Shown here in pieces: positions 32,612 through 43,770 of a stretch of 64,000 bases of DNA (positions are counted from its first letter, which is position 1; each line of letters opens with the position of its first letter). Location of the stretch: NCBI GenBank assembly GCA_008828725.1, contig MEHQ01001575.1:58216-122215 (forward strand), written 5' to 3'. The stretch is from Saccharina japonica (lineage: Eukaryota; Sar; Phaeophyceae; Laminariales; Laminariaceae). The translations under genes were made by a program, and so were the position numbers. The notes under the pieces are model-generated. The model had not been told where the DNA came from. It ran no database searches and saw only the letters and a program-made list of their open reading frames with translations.

Positions 32612-33671
32612 CCCCCCCCCCCCCCCTATACATATATGATATATTTATAGGTTGGGTTGCGGTCGGTTGGCAACGACGCTGTAAAACACGCCTCTCACTG
32701 CGTGAGCTAGACAACCAGGGTGCCGTTTTTTATTTTGGCGGTCACCAAATCTGACAGTCTAGTTAGATCATTTGTGCGGGGTGGAGAACCTTTGCTCCGC
32801 ACAAGGGGAATGATCGTACCACGTAGTGTGTATATGGTAAGGCGCCCGCGAGGCAGCTACATAGTGCTCCCATTGCTGTCTCAGGGAGTGGCTACACCAG
32901 AAATTAAATTAACTCATTGCAGCTGTCGTCCATATGCAAGTCCGCCTCAGAGGCGGTTCTTAGCAGGATGCAGCTCACCCTCCATGCGACTCGCCCAATA
33001 CCTCACGGCGCTTCGCGCTTGGTGCAAGCAATGTCTGCCTGATTGGTGAAAGCTCAACGTGCTCCGTCCCGGCATTGTAGGGATGCGAGGGTCCATGGTC
33101 ATATGACTACGGCCGTGTACGACATCCCCCCCCCTATGAATATATGATTATGTTTATAGCTTGGGTTGGCGTCGGTTGGCAACGACGCTGTAAAACACGC
33201 CTCTCACTGCGTGAGCTAGACAACCAGGGCACCGTTGTTTTTTGTTTCTTTTTGGCGGTCACCCAAGGCTGGCGGTCGAGTAGATAATCTGTGCGGGATC
33301 GGGAACCTCAACTCCGCACAAGGGGAATGATCGTACCACGTAGTGTGTATATGGTAAGGCACCCAGAGGCAGATACATAGTAATACCCATTGCTGTCTCT
33401 GGAAATGACCACACCATAAATTAAATTAACTCATTGGAGGCTGTCGTCCATATGCAAGTCCGTCTCAGAGGCGGTTCGTAGCAGGATGCATCTCACCCTC
33501 CATGCGACTCACCCAATACCTCACGGTGCTTTGCGCTTGGTGCAAGCAATGTCCGCCTGGTTAGTGAAAACCCAACGTGCTCCGTCCCGGCATTGTAGGG
33601 ATGCGAGGGTCTATGGTCATATGACTACGGCCGTGCACGACATGAGTAACCCCCCCCCCCCCCCCCCCCCC
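32612..33671 (+). repeat. C-run-flanked repeat P, tandem copies 2 and 3
   Basis: Two direct copies of about 515 bp, each introduced by a C-run (32612-32626 and 33126-33134) and closed by C at 33650-33671. Both begin ctatNNatatatgat, share ggcaacgacgctgtaaaaca and end catgag/tac near the final C. They sit inside a SINE exactly at its C/G-rich tract, so they are younger than the SINE. Confidence 0.8.
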
Positions 33672-33905
33672 TACTACGGTTCGTGCTTTGCATCTTCATC
33701 GCGAGAAGACTTCAGCCCTTTCTTCCCTACTCGACTGGCATTGAATTGCGCCTACCCACGTTACTAGGCGCTCTCAGCAGTTGATTTCGTTTGTTATTCA
33801 GTTTTGCAAATGAACTCAAAAACTCCGACCCACGTGGTATTTGAACCCCGGAAACCAGCTCTTAGTAGCATTCGAGGGTATCACTAGACCATCGGGGCGA
33901 CCGAC
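33672..33905 (-). repeat. tRNA-derived SINE, 5' part (minus strand)
   Basis: Read on the minus strand it starts gatggtctagtgataccc (A-box-like), has B box ggggttcaaatacc about 45 bases on, then a body shared with 53430-53725 (caactgctgagagcgcc, cgaagtcttctcgcgat-type blocks). Two opposite-strand copies with the same head and body make a true SINE family likely. Confidence 0.8.
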
Positions 33906-34800
33906 GACAAAGTACATGTTGGTGCCATGCTGGTGGGCGGTCTACAAAGAGGCGCGGCCGTACGACGTACCCGCAGGATACAGCCTTGCTTCTGTGTTCT
34001 GCTCTCACCAAAAGCATGCATGTCATGTGGTCCCAATCCGACGGTGGAGCGAACACTGAAGTGGCGGTAGGGAGGCGTGTCAGCGTTGTCTTGTTGGACG
34101 CAGTAGTGAGGGCGAGGCGTAGCTCCAGTAGATACCATCTATTTTTTGTCTGAGGGTCCTGACTTGGTTATCGTATGGGGATCTCTAATTTCCTCGCCCA
34201 AAAGCCGGTCCGCTAGTCGAGCTATGACCCGTGAATATCCCTGAAATTGCCCCTGTCTATTTCCCCAATGCCAGGCGGACCAATTGGGCTGTAACATTGG
34301 GGAAATTGTAAATACCTGTTGACCTTTCAACTGTACTGTAGTACGTAGTACCCCTCAAATTACCTGATATGTCAATTTCGTGACATCAATATATGTATTC
34401 AAATATATACTGTAGAAGTTAAGCAGGAACTAGGGCAAAAGGGAGTAAGACTTCGTGCATAGGTTTCCTTTTTGTTTTCTTGTTTCATTTGGTTTACTCC
34501 TTATAGGGAATGTCTCTGAGTGATCGGTGTTGAGGCCAATGTAGTCCAATAGGCTACTTGTAGTACAATAGTATACTGTTGCGCAATAGGCTTGCTCTCT
34601 GTTTTGGTTTCACCTGTGTTTTTTTCAAGGGAGATGTTTATGAGAAATCAACGTTGAACGATTATGCATGCTTGCATCAAATTCGGATGCAAACCGTAAT
34701 GCCGTACGTATATCATAATACCAGAGGTACGCCAGAATCGATAGACCGCACACAGCAGGCCTGAACTCTTCCCTTCGCAAACCTTGATTTTGGTTGGCAG

Positions 34801-34919
34801 GTGCGCCGATAGCGTACCTACCGATGAAAGTGTTCGTGGAAGGGAGCCCCCTGTCTCTGAAGAGGGAAGCGCTGGGGCTAGACATGTCTGGGCCGGAGCC
34901 CCTGCTAGGCTTCGGAGAG
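34801..34919 (+). CDS. exon of giant ASH/MSP-repeat axonemal protein
   Basis: Acceptor ttttggttggcag, donor GAG-GTAACG, starting in phase 1 as the previous exon requires and ending in phase 0. Joined sequence: ...ELAFTG-APIAYLPMKVFVEGSPLSL, then KREALGLDMSGPEPLLGFGE. The G-[AL]-P-x-x-x-x-P-M-x-V-x-V-x-G strand followed by L-x-F-G-E marks the end of one ASH/MSP repeat and the start of the next. Confidence 0.85.
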
Positions 34920-35577
34920 GTAACGAAAACCATGTCCACACACACACAAATATACACATACGCGAGCATAGAGGAGAGGGCGCATGCAACGGTAAAGGTA
35001 TACCACCATGTTTTTGTTTTTCTTGAGGCTGGTCGCTCGAGGAGTTCTTATACCTCAGCCAAAAAACAGATTTGAAAAGGCAAGTGAAAGTTCCACCCGA
35101 TGAAGAATCTCAGGGACTGAATAAAGTGTACCAAAATGAAAAATCTTTGCAACACTAGAATGCAACTCGGACGATTCAAGTGTACCAATTCTGACGATTT
35201 TGGAACGTTTTGTGACTGAAACAAGGATTGGATCCAGAAATTTGATAATTTGGTCTCCGCTCCAACAACACAGTATGGTGGGGCTTGCCAACATGAAGAA
35301 AATGATTTTAGAAGGCCTGATAATCTTATGGTGGCCCCATCCTTGTTTTTAACCTAGAGCATAGGCTATTGTATAGCATTTAGTGTAGACTACTGACTAC
35401 ATTTGTTTAATTATATTGTTTTAGTTTCTTAAGGTCCCCCACACAGTGAGTCCTATGCTCTAAATATCCATACTTACGTTCTTGTTCATGGGCTTACGCT
35501 CTATGCACCGCAGTACGTATATCGCTATCTCGTTTACTCGATGTCCTCAAATTCTTCGCGGAACCCGTATAAACAAG

Positions 35578-35736
35578 ACGACGCTTCTGTTCGAAAATAA
35601 GCCCAATGCTTGCGTACCGTCCGTGAAATGGTCTCCAAGTACACCTCCATCCACCCAACCCCACCCCGCCGACGACATCGCGCAAAAACCGACGCAGGTG
35701 TTCGTTGGCGGAGGCAAAACATTCCGGGCGATAAAG
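35578..35736 (+). CDS. exon of giant ASH/MSP-repeat axonemal protein (start tentative)
   Basis: 53 codons in phase 0 from AG-ACGACGCTT to ATAAAG-GTGAGG: TTLLFENKPNACVPSVKWSP, then a proline/serine-rich loop and PTQVFVGGGKTFRAIK. The L-x-x-x-N-x-x-x-x-x-x-V-x-W motif is the second-strand region of an MSP-like repeat. The acceptor lacks a clear pyrimidine tract and the frame is open further upstream (GTRINK), so the exon may start earlier. Confidence 0.65.
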
Positions 35737-36290
35737 GTGAGGAGGGGACGCCGTATACATGGCCGTGTTTCCCACTGCCAGGGAGAAGCGAAGGGGGACG
35801 GGGCACCGCGTGAATGCGGTTAGACCCAATACTAAATTTGGCGATCTGTACGTATAGAGCATGGCCACGGGAGTAAAAGCGTATTGCACGTGTTTCGCTC
35901 AATATTACTTGTTTTTTCTGGCTGGTGTGAGCGCTTCAAGCGAGCAGCTACCACCGCCGGACCGACTTCTTCTACGATATGTTTCACTCCATGGGACATA
36001 TTTCGTTTTTTGGGGGGCTGGCGCATGGTACACATGGTGGTCGGGATGATGCTTGCGCCAACGACACTCTTCGTCGAGGTCATCATGTTTTCGGGTGGCG
36101 TTGTATTTGAGCTCCTCATGCGAGGAGTATAGCTCAGAAAATAAGCCGTCACCCTTATAAGGTGTCATTGCTCGGTATCATAGCAACGACTTGCTCCTAG
36201 TGTGGGGGAGCTCGGAAAACTAGGGCACTATCCCCTAGATACCGTGGTATTGCTCGAGAGGCGTCCTACAATAGGGGCAGTAGCCCATTT

Positions 36291-36670
36291 GACGCATGCT
36301 ATGGCGGTGGTAGAGGTGCACCTGCATACAGGCCATGTTTTCGCCTTCTGAGGGTGGTCACTTACTTGAGGAGGAGCTCTTAACCCATTCAGAACTGAAA
36401 ACATTATCCCACACTATTTCCAAGTAGTGTGTCCCCAAATATGTAGGATCAGTTCTTAAGCGGTTAACCTCACCCCAAACCTGATTGAGGATAGGCAAAA
36501 TAAAAGTGCTACGTACCCGATGAACAGTCACAGGGCTTACGTGTGAAATGAAACCCGTTGCAAAACAATCAAAAACAAATCCGACGAGTTTAGGTCAAGG
36601 GGCCTCCCGTCATTTAGAAAACGTTTCAGCCAAAACACGGTACAGTAGTGCCTCTATCGTAGCCCGCGTC
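36291..36670 (+). repeat. MITE family M2, copy 2, with a nested TTAA element
   Basis: Left end gacgcatgctatggcggtgg then tagaggtgcacc; right end gtgcctctatcgtagcccgc then gtc. It is interrupted at 36380-36467 by a small TTAA-flanked hairpin element. Confidence 0.75.
36380..36467. mobile_element. 88-bp TTAA-flanked MITE (piggyBac-like ends)
   Basis: Ends are TTAACCCATTCAGAACTG and CAGTTCTTAAGCGGTTAA. They pair as an inverted repeat and include TTAA at both termini, the target of piggyBac-type transposases. A larger relative lies at about 58453-58636. Confidence 0.7.
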
Positions 36671-37045
36671 GTTTGCGCAAAAATGGGTTTCTGCACGGCG
36701 GGACCTCCTTAACCCACAATTGTCGGAATGCCATTATTTTTTTTCCGTAACATGACTTTTTCGTATACCTATGTCATGGGGATTTTTCATCGCGTTGCAC
36801 TTTTAATTTTCTTCAGAATCCATTATTGTCTGAGTGACTTTTTATTACGGAGGACGACAAGTAAAAAGGACCAAACTTTGTTACTAGCAATAGGTAAATA
36901 CGTAGGCGTTTGTGTGTGCCGTAGGTCCTATTTACTATCCCCCCCCCCCCCCCGGAATAATGTTTTAGCATTAGTATAGAGCTCCTCAAGTGGGGAACCT
37001 CATAAACACAATGGTGCACCTCTACGGTAAGCATGTGTTTCGATA
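36661..37045 (-). repeat. MITE family M2, copy 3 (minus), with nested M1
   Basis: Reads gtttctgcacggcgggacct then ccttaaccc on the left and tggtgcacctctacggtaag on the right, the family sequence in reverse. It shares its terminal region with copy 2, so the two stand end to end. An M1 MITE is nested inside at 36846-36954. Confidence 0.7.
36846..36954. repeat. 110-bp MITE family M1, copy 6, nested
   Basis: TACGGAGGACGACAAGTAAA on the left and gtaggtcctatttactat on the right, followed by a C-run of about 15. It lies within the M2 copy at 36661-37045, so M1 moved after M2. Confidence 0.8.
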
Positions 37046-37550
37046 GTATCACGTTTTCCCACGAAGGGCGTGTACCAATAAAAGTGACTGCGGACACCTC
37101 CCGCCGTTAGGGCACACTCAACGGAATACACAGTGTCACAAGTCAGGGCGTGCATTCAGCGGCACATATAGCTTTCACACAGAGGTAGAAGCCTGGTGAT
37201 TAGTGCCGTGCGATGCCGCTTTTTTTGTTGTTTCCGGCGACAACGGTGTTCGCCCCATGTCAACGGAATTTGCGCCGGAACGACTGTCTGACGGCACAAT
37301 TGCAGGAACGATGTCCTCTGTTTGCTCAACAATCGCCATGACTCGCTTTGAGGTACTGCTCCGATTTAGTACTCCCAGGCTTCTGTGCTTGTCATCGTTA
37401 ACTTGTATACGCGAATTTTATAGTACACTATCGTATCCTACAAACAAACCTACAAATCATACCGTACCTGCTATATTCTCCCCACCAACAAAGTAAAATA
37501 GTTATTTATCTCCTGTACAACAGTACCCCTCCCAATGTCCGCCTATGCGG

Positions 37551-37700
37551 TGCAAACCCGACGTGCTCGGTCCCGGCATTGTCGGGATGCCAAGGTCTAC
37601 CATCATACGACTATGTCCATGCATGACATGAGTACACCACCGTCTCAAATGCGATGCGTGGTCAATGGTCAAATGACTAAGGCAAGCAACAAATGAGTAC
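37551..37700 (+). repeat. repeat P fragment (copy 4) and related tail
   Basis: aaacccgacgtgctcggtcc to catgacatgagtacacca, then a related block gtggtcaatggtcaaatgac ending in a C-rich stretch. The latter recurs near 63546-63610 and 63941-64000. Confidence 0.65.
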
Positions 37701-37747
37701 GCCCACCCCCCTCCCGCTGCAACGCCATCATGGTACTACTGCCCCAG

Positions 37748-37849
37748 GTGAAAAACGAGGGCACGTTACCAGCTATGCTGACCTGGTCCATGCAAGACGC
37801 CAACATCGACGCAAAGGAAGCGGCCAAGAAAGTCGACGTGTCCCTTCAA
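37748..37849 (+). CDS. exon of giant ASH/MSP-repeat axonemal protein
   Basis: Acceptor ctactgccccag, donor CAA-GTAAGC, 34 codons, phase 0 at both ends: VKNEGTLPAMLTWSMQDANI, then DAKEAAKKVDVSLQ. The V-x-N-x-G-x-L-P-A-x-x-x-W pattern continues the repeat begun in the previous exon (...KTFRAIK-VKNEG...). Excellent splice sites. Confidence 0.85.
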
Positions 37850-38466
37850 GTAAGCGCGGGGGGTCAAGGGCGAGAGGGTGGAGTGGTATACACGGTTTTC
37901 GTTGATTCTAGAGGCGTTCTGCAGTACGATAGGGGTAGCCTTTTGTGAACAATGCACTATTTTAATGCCGCCAACTACGAGTAAACGCCCACCGGGAAAT
38001 GGAACAGCAAATAACATATACCACTCTGTACAGAAACACAATCACCCTTCGTCCATTAATATTTAATGAACGTTGTTCTTATATTCCGGGACCGAGTGGT
38101 ATACCTTAGCGAAAGTAGATCCGTTGAATGTGAATGTCAACGGCCCCAATGAATCATTCATCGGTGCTAGGATAGGGGGCATCACTTGTGTGCCCTCACA
38201 GGCAAATCTGTCGGACTGAAGAACGTCTCGATACGGGGCATGCCCTTTAAGCAAATATCTGTAAGTTGATTACGTTGTAAACCCTACCAGTACTAGACAG
38301 GCCATGTGACTAGACCGCTCCGGGGTGTGGAGTCTATTTTTGTCTTGCAGCCAAACTATTTGGGTGATACCCTGATAACAGCAGTCCTTACAAGGAAAGC
38401 CCCCCCAAAAATGTCCGGTGCATCACCCTACCCCTAGCATGACAACACATACGCCTATCTACTACT

Positions 38467-38566
38467 GTGTACCTCCTAACGTGTCTTACGTATGTTCGTT
38501 GTGCGTACCTCCTAACGCGTCGTACGTATGTTCGTTGTGCGTACCTCCCAACGCGTCGGATGTGCC
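38467..38566. repeat. 36-bp minisatellite, three copies
   Basis: cgtacctcctaacgcgtcgt, then acgtatgttcgttgtg, three times with few changes, in the intron just upstream of the exon at 38619. Confidence 0.85.
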
Positions 38567-38618
38567 AGCCTGCATCCATTCACAACTCACATACATAATG
38601 TGTACGCCGTTTGGCCAG

Positions 38619-38759
38619 GTCGTCAAGCGCACGGATGACGTCGGCGGATGGACGGCGGACTTTTCTCTGAGCTACCGCCCGCCCAACTCCTTCCAGAGCC
38701 CGTTCATGGTGCAGCCCAGGCAGGCTATCGTGGATCCTCGATCAGAAGGAGCCTTCAAG
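38619..38759 (+). CDS. exon of giant ASH/MSP-repeat axonemal protein
   Basis: Acceptor gccgtttggccag, donor AAG-GTGACA, 47 codons in phase 0: VVKRTDDVGGWTADFSLSYR, then PPNSFQSPFMVQPRQAIVDPRSEGAFK. The C-terminal P-x-x-x-x-V-x-P-x-S-x-x-x-F is the P-x-x-G-x-x-x-x-x-S-x-x-x-F type turn of MSP-like domains. Confidence 0.8.
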
Positions 38760-39587
38760 GTGACAGCAGCCATGCTATTTAGGTAGCGGAGGCTTATACT
38801 ACCTTCTGAGTAATGCCCCCGGGCCCAGGATTCCCGACGTGCGAGAGGCGTCTTTGTTCCGGGGGTGTTCCAATTGTATCCCTTGGTCCCAGGTTCCGTT
38901 ATTTCAGCAGGCGCCTTCAAAGTGGCAATCATGCCACGGTAGGGGGGATACGTTCAGTAGTGTCCCAGATGTTGAGGTTTCCAGGGTTTCGGGGGCGTCG
39001 TTATTCCGGATATGGTCCGCTCTTATCCCCTGGCTTGATTGTTCCGATGATTGAGTAGGCGTTGTTCCTCCAGGGATGGTCCACTTTTGTCGTCTGGTTC
39101 GAGGTTTGTGTCAATTCAGTAGGCGGTTTTACTCCGGGGATGATCGGTTTATGTCCCCCCGGTTCAACGTATGCGTCGTTTATTCTGTGTATCACCGCGT
39201 GAAAACAAGTCGAGTCCCCAATCGTTGGGCTCCTTTTGCCTCAGCGGTGTTCCAAGCTAAAAGCCATGTTCACAGGTGTTTTCTCCCTTCTCTCCCCCAC
39301 TATACCGGCCTTCACTCTGTCGCGCGTACACAGGGTTCAGCGTTTCCACTGTTCGGTCCATTTCCATCCAACAGTAACAACTCACGCGCTCGCGGTATAA
39401 TCGACATCGATGAAATGGAACAGAAAAACATGAGGCGTTGTCTGTTCGCTTTTAACCCGCCAGATTAAAAAAAATCACGACTCACGTGCCGAGCAGAGGC
39501 CAGGGTGACTGACGATAAAAATGTTAGGCCAATGTTTGCTCACATACTTAAACGATGAGTGTGTCGCCCTCTTTTTCGTTGTTGTAG

Positions 39588-39742
39588 GTTGTGCTGCCGG
39601 AGCACACGAAGGGGGAGATGGCGGCGAGGCTGGTCGCGGACGCCTACTGGCTGCCGCCCAGCGACGGCTCGTCGTCCTCGCAGAACTCGTCGGGCGCGTC
39701 CCTGGCGTCTATAGCGTCGAGCGGCCCTGCTCTCGACAATAG
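39588..39742 (+). CDS. exon of giant ASH/MSP-repeat axonemal protein
   Basis: Acceptor ttttcgttgttgtag, donor AATAG-GTGAGC, starting in phase 0 and ending with two bases over. It reads VVLPEHTKGEMAARLVADAY, then WLPP and a serine-rich linker ending PALDNR. Joined to the previous exon it gives ...GAFK-VVLPEHTKGE..., the expected strand F of a repeat. Confidence 0.8.
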
Positions 39743-39934
39743 GTGAGCTCCAGCTGTATGTTTAAAACAATAATCTGGAATCCAGAAACGAGGGGACATC
39801 AGCATGGTGGACCCCTGTTTGGGAAAGCCTCAGTTGTTGTTGTGGTTAAGCCTACTCCGCGCGCGACGGCGCAGCTCGATAGCAGCACCACATAATAGAA
39901 AAGAGGTTAAGGAAAATGCAAATGTGACGGTCAA

Positions 39935-40254
39935 GACTGGTGCTACGGGTGGGGGGGTCATGTTTAGGTGTCATTTTGGTATTTCGGCTTCTCGGAGCTA
40001 CTCCGCCGAGTGTCTAACATACTATGTTGCTTCGCAGGCTTGAGCGTGTATGCGTCTCTTGGTTTCCCGGTACCACCGCCTTGGGGAATTGTTTGTCACG
40101 CCGCGTCAAAGACAAAAAAAAAAACAATTTTATCCCCAACTTTGAGTGTGGTGCATTATGATAAGCCACTCGCTCCGAGCGACGTAAACGCGGCATAAAC
40201 TGAAATAAATAATGGAATCATACCCTCCCTCCCTCCCTATCGTTAGAACCAATC
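39935..40254. mobile_element. MITE family M3, diverged copy
   Basis: Starts gactggtgctacgggtgggg and ends ctatcgttagaaccaatc, an imperfect inverted repeat matching the M3 termini. Inside are the short palindromes ggagctactccgccgagtg and ccactcgctccgagcgac, similar to the internal palindromes of M3. Confidence 0.6.
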
Positions 40255-41422
40255 CCAAACAGGAGAAACAAATGCATGCTACAGTACGATATGAGCGCGC
40301 CGAATCGTCCCTGAGGCTCCTCGCCTGACTATTAATAGTTCTATACCCCGATCGTGAGAAACAATACGGTCAAGATCAGGGATGTGTAATACCGCAGATT
40401 TTAAGTCAGAAATTACCGGTATTACCAACAAACCAGCCGAAGGTAGAAACCGCTCACAAGGGCCGCTGCAGAAAAAACATTGCGAAAACACAGTCTTTCC
40501 GCTATACTATGGAGGCGTTTTCAACCAGGAGCCTGCAAAAAAATGTCGAAACCGAACGAGACAAATGTTACGTATCCGCGTGTGCTTTTGAAGAGCTGCT
40601 GAGAACCTGGTACCGGTATTCCTGGGCACATCCATGTTTGTGATAGTGGGGGTTAAAACAACAACCGCTTGAATGCATTTGTTTAGGAGACGGCAATAAG
40701 CTGTTTGGGAAGTTTTGGCGAAGCATTCAAAAAGAGATAGCAGCGAAACCGTTCACGACCGTCTCTTTATATATATATATATATGTTAATTGATTGATAC
40801 TGACAGCATGAATACTCGTAGCTGAAAATGTTATATTGAGTTTCTAGCTCTGAGGCATGCTATATTCCAGGTACAGGGTACCACCTTGTTGGGTTACGGC
40901 AGGACGGAAGGTTACGCCTCTGGGTGGCTGGCTCGATAATGGAACACATTCGCCTCTTGTGCATACTCCACCAATAGCCTGGTCCAGCAAATTAACGGAT
41001 AGTAAGTAAACAAATTATGGACCCATCATATAGCCGTTGTGCACCATAACGCTTACCCCTCGGGACGGAAAGGTTTGTTCTTGATGGTCTCAAATTAACC
41101 CATACCCAAGCCCCTAGTCTGTGGTCACAGGACAGGCTCCGAAAACCCTGGAGCGGGAGATACCTGACAATCAAAACACACAACAAATACAATGCAGTAC
41201 GATATGCATCATAGCTACCTGTGGCACATCATACGTACCTCAATCAAGACAAAGTAAAATTAAATCTAAGGGGAAAACAAAAAAAAAGGAACAAACCAGG
41301 GAAACAACTGTCCTTGCGTTTTCGTCGAGAGTTGTACTGCAACCCCGTACTCTCGTCACGCTGCCCTAATGCCCACGTGCCAACCTTGCGTGCATCCTTG
41401 TGCGCCCGCGAAACATACGCAG
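40255..41422 (+). other. intron sequence, nothing recognised
   Basis: Contains a TA dinucleotide run near 40767-40784 but no gene or clear repeat element. Confidence 0.4.
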
Positions 41423-41646
41423 AATCGTCAAGTCGCAGTCCGCAACAAAGTCGGGCATGCCTCAAGGTGACGGGGCCGCGTCAGAAGTAGGTGGGGCCCT
41501 GTCTCCTTTGACCCCGGGTTCTCAACCGCCTCCGGAGGGCAGCAGTTCTAAGGGAAACCCGACCAACTCGGCATCCGCTTTCCCTGTGGGAGATGCGAGG
41601 GTGGTGTCCACGGCGGGGGATAGCAGCATTTCCAGCTCGGAGAATT
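41423..41646 (+). CDS. exon of giant axonemal protein, disordered linker
   Basis: Acceptor acatacgcag; one base completes the AG left by the previous exon (AGA, Arg). It then reads IVKSQSATKSGMPQGDGAAS and a Ser/Gly/Pro-rich stretch to SISSSEN. The donor GAATT-GTATGT leaves one base, which fits the next exon. Low complexity makes the family silent here, but phase agreement on both sides supports the exon. It extends the serine-rich linker of the exon before. Confidence 0.6.
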
Positions 41647-42192
41647 GTATGTCGCAATATGGGGGGATGGCACCTGGTGGAAGGATGGAGGGCGTGGCCA
41701 GCAGGGGTGGCGGTGAGATTCACAGCTCGCTCGCTCGCTGCCTAGTGTTGTTACGGTTTGACGTTGTTTTGTCATATCCAGAGATGTCATATGTCCCCTA
41801 CGCCCCTCGCTTGATATAATGTTCATACGTGTACGAGTACGAAGAAGGAAGCTTAAGATTTCTAGGTGGTGTCTGTTTGGTGTGTCACACTGTTGGGTCG
41901 GGAAAAAAACAAAGTAATTCCGGAATTTTCCTAGAAACAACACGTGACAACGCGACAACAAACAGCACAGGACAAACATACATATTGCCCCAAGACGGCG
42001 TTCCCTCTTTTTTTCACCAGGAGGGCGAGGTTGGGCGTGGATTAATTATGTTTCCAAGTCACGTTTCTAGAAAAATGTTCCGGTCCGGGACAAGGTCGGT
42101 TCGAGTTTTCGCTATCGTATACAAAGTAGCCTGACAACAGCGCAGCTTAGTACTCAATAGCAAAAACAAAATGTTTCCGTTTTCTCCGGTAG

Positions 42193-42350
42193 GGGGTGGA
42201 GGTTTGGTTGGCGGTGGGGGCAAGAAGCGCAAGGGCAAGTCCACGACGCTGGTGGCGACTATGCACGCGCGGTCGGCAGCGACTTCCATCATCAACAAAA
42301 CGATAAACAGGAAGCACGGGAGAACGACAAGCGGGGCCGTCACGCTCAAG
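42193..42350 (+). CDS. exon of giant axonemal protein, basic linker
   Basis: Acceptor ctccggtag, donor AAG-GTAAGG. After the codon shared with the previous exon it reads GGGLVGGGGKKRKGKSTTLV, then ATMHARSAATSIINKTINRKHGRTTSGAVTLK, ending in phase 0. It is glycine-rich then strongly basic, closing with a beta-like V-T-L-K. Confidence 0.7.
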
Positions 42351-42763
42351 GTAAGGGGCTGTTTGTTTGTTTTTCTAAATGCTGCGTTTTGGACCCTTTC
42401 GGCATGATCAATGTCTGGTGCTACGGTGAGTATTACATTGCAGGTATCGTAGGTTGCTGTCGGTCTTGCATTGTCTGGTTTGCAAGTGATTCGGGATGGT
42501 TCTGCGGTGCAGGCATTATTTTGTGCCTGAGGTTTGCGTTTCTCCCATTTGGGTCATTGTTACGGCCCTCACAATCGGCTAAACCACATAAAACACGAAC
42601 TATAGAAGTACCATAAAACGGGGGCAGTCGCGCTCAAGGTCGTATATTGCTACGTACATGCAGCGGAAGGGAAAACGTAGGCGAATTAAGAACACCCCAG
42701 TGACACTGACACATAAACGAACGCGTTTGCAACTGCAACAACCGAGTCACCAAACTGCGATAT

Positions 42764-42882
42764 CTCTCTCTCTCTCTCTCCCTCTCTCTCTCCCTCTCTC
42801 TCTCCCTCTCTCTCTATTTCTCTCTCTCTCTATTTCTCTCTCTCTCGCTATCTCTCTCTCGCTTTCTCTCTCGCTCTCTCGT
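42764..42882. repeat. CT-rich microsatellite upstream of an exon
   Basis: About 120 bases of (CT)n with ccc, tat and cgc interruptions, ending about 50 bases before the acceptor at 42930. ORFs across it are artefacts. Confidence 0.95.
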
Positions 42883-42930
42883 TGATCGCATGGGCGTGGC
42901 CTTTCGGTCGTGACTTGACACACGACGCAG

Positions 42931-43060
42931 GCGATGGCGTGGGGGATAGAGCCGCGATTAGCCCTGGACAAAAAGACCCACGACGCGCTCCGTTCTGAGT
43001 CTGGGGGTAATGCCCTCCTGCCGCTGGCACCGACTTGCGATGGCGGCAGCGGCTTGACAG
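42931..43060 (+). CDS. exon of giant ASH/MSP-repeat axonemal protein
   Basis: Acceptor cacacgacgcag, donor GACAG-GTGAGG, from phase 0 to phase 1: AMAWGIEPRLALDKKTHDAL, then RSESGGNALLPLAPTCDGGSGLT. It joins ...AVTLK-AMAWGIEPRL in frame. Linker-like second half. Confidence 0.7.
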
Positions 43061-43486
43061 GTGAGGTGCTTTCGTGATATTTGACCAAGTTTATTATTAA
43101 TGTGCCTGGTGCGGATAGCATGGGTCGATACTTTTTTTACCTTTACCTTTACATTACTGGCAATCCCAAACATATCGAAGGTACGCACGAGGTACCCGGT
43201 AACGATATATTTATCGTGTGCCTGATATATAGGTGAAAGCTAAATAATGTTCTTTAATTGGTGTCCAAGAGTCAATTTAGAGCCTTTGCTCAACGTTGAT
43301 ATTGCATCAAACAGTTGCAAGCCTTCTCAGCCGAAATAGGATATTATTATTTATGCTGTCACGTACTGCGACGCAGGTACTGCCGCGGCAGCACGCGCTC
43401 AAGGGGGCGTCAGCAGTGGAAAGCAAGCCGCGGCAACGCAAGGTGTAGGCAACGACTCCGGCGCGCCGGATGGCGTTGGCAAGCAG

Positions 43487-43567
43487 TTCTTGAAATTCGA
43501 GGCATGGTCGACGAGGGCATGTGCCGCCTCGTCCCCCTGGGCAGCCCATCCCACCATGCGACGACAG
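43487..43567 (+). CDS. exon of giant axonemal protein (boundaries uncertain)
   Basis: In phase with the previous exon it reads VLEIRGMVDEGMCRLVPLGS, then PSHHATT. The donor is ACAG-GTACAC. The frame has high third-position GC and looks like a repeat strand (L-x-V-x-G-x-x-x-x-G). A larger exon from 43377 is also possible. It would use the other frame (TAAAARAQGG...) and end in phase 0, which is what the next exon needs. The two readings conflict, so a short intron, missing exon or frameshift is present here. Confidence 0.5.
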
Positions 43568-43770
43568 GTACACCCTTGGGGGGCTAGACACGTGAATTTT
43601 GCCTTAGAGAGGTAGCACCTTATTGTCCGGGGTCTTTTCACTTGGGGAGTTCCATACCCACCCAAATGAACAACTAAGCCCGTGGTCTAGGTGCTACGAA
43701 GCGAAACCTATTCCCAGTGACACAAGTGGGATATATGTCACACCGGGTGATAGTTTCTCATTTGGGGAGT

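Noticed and set aside
33860-33905. possible functional tRNA gene
   Set aside because: A and B boxes are present but the stems do not close into a cloverleaf, and the segment continues into a repeat body; it is a SINE head.
42747-43121. minus-strand 124-codon frame rich in E/R
   Set aside because: Mostly translation of the CT microsatellite.
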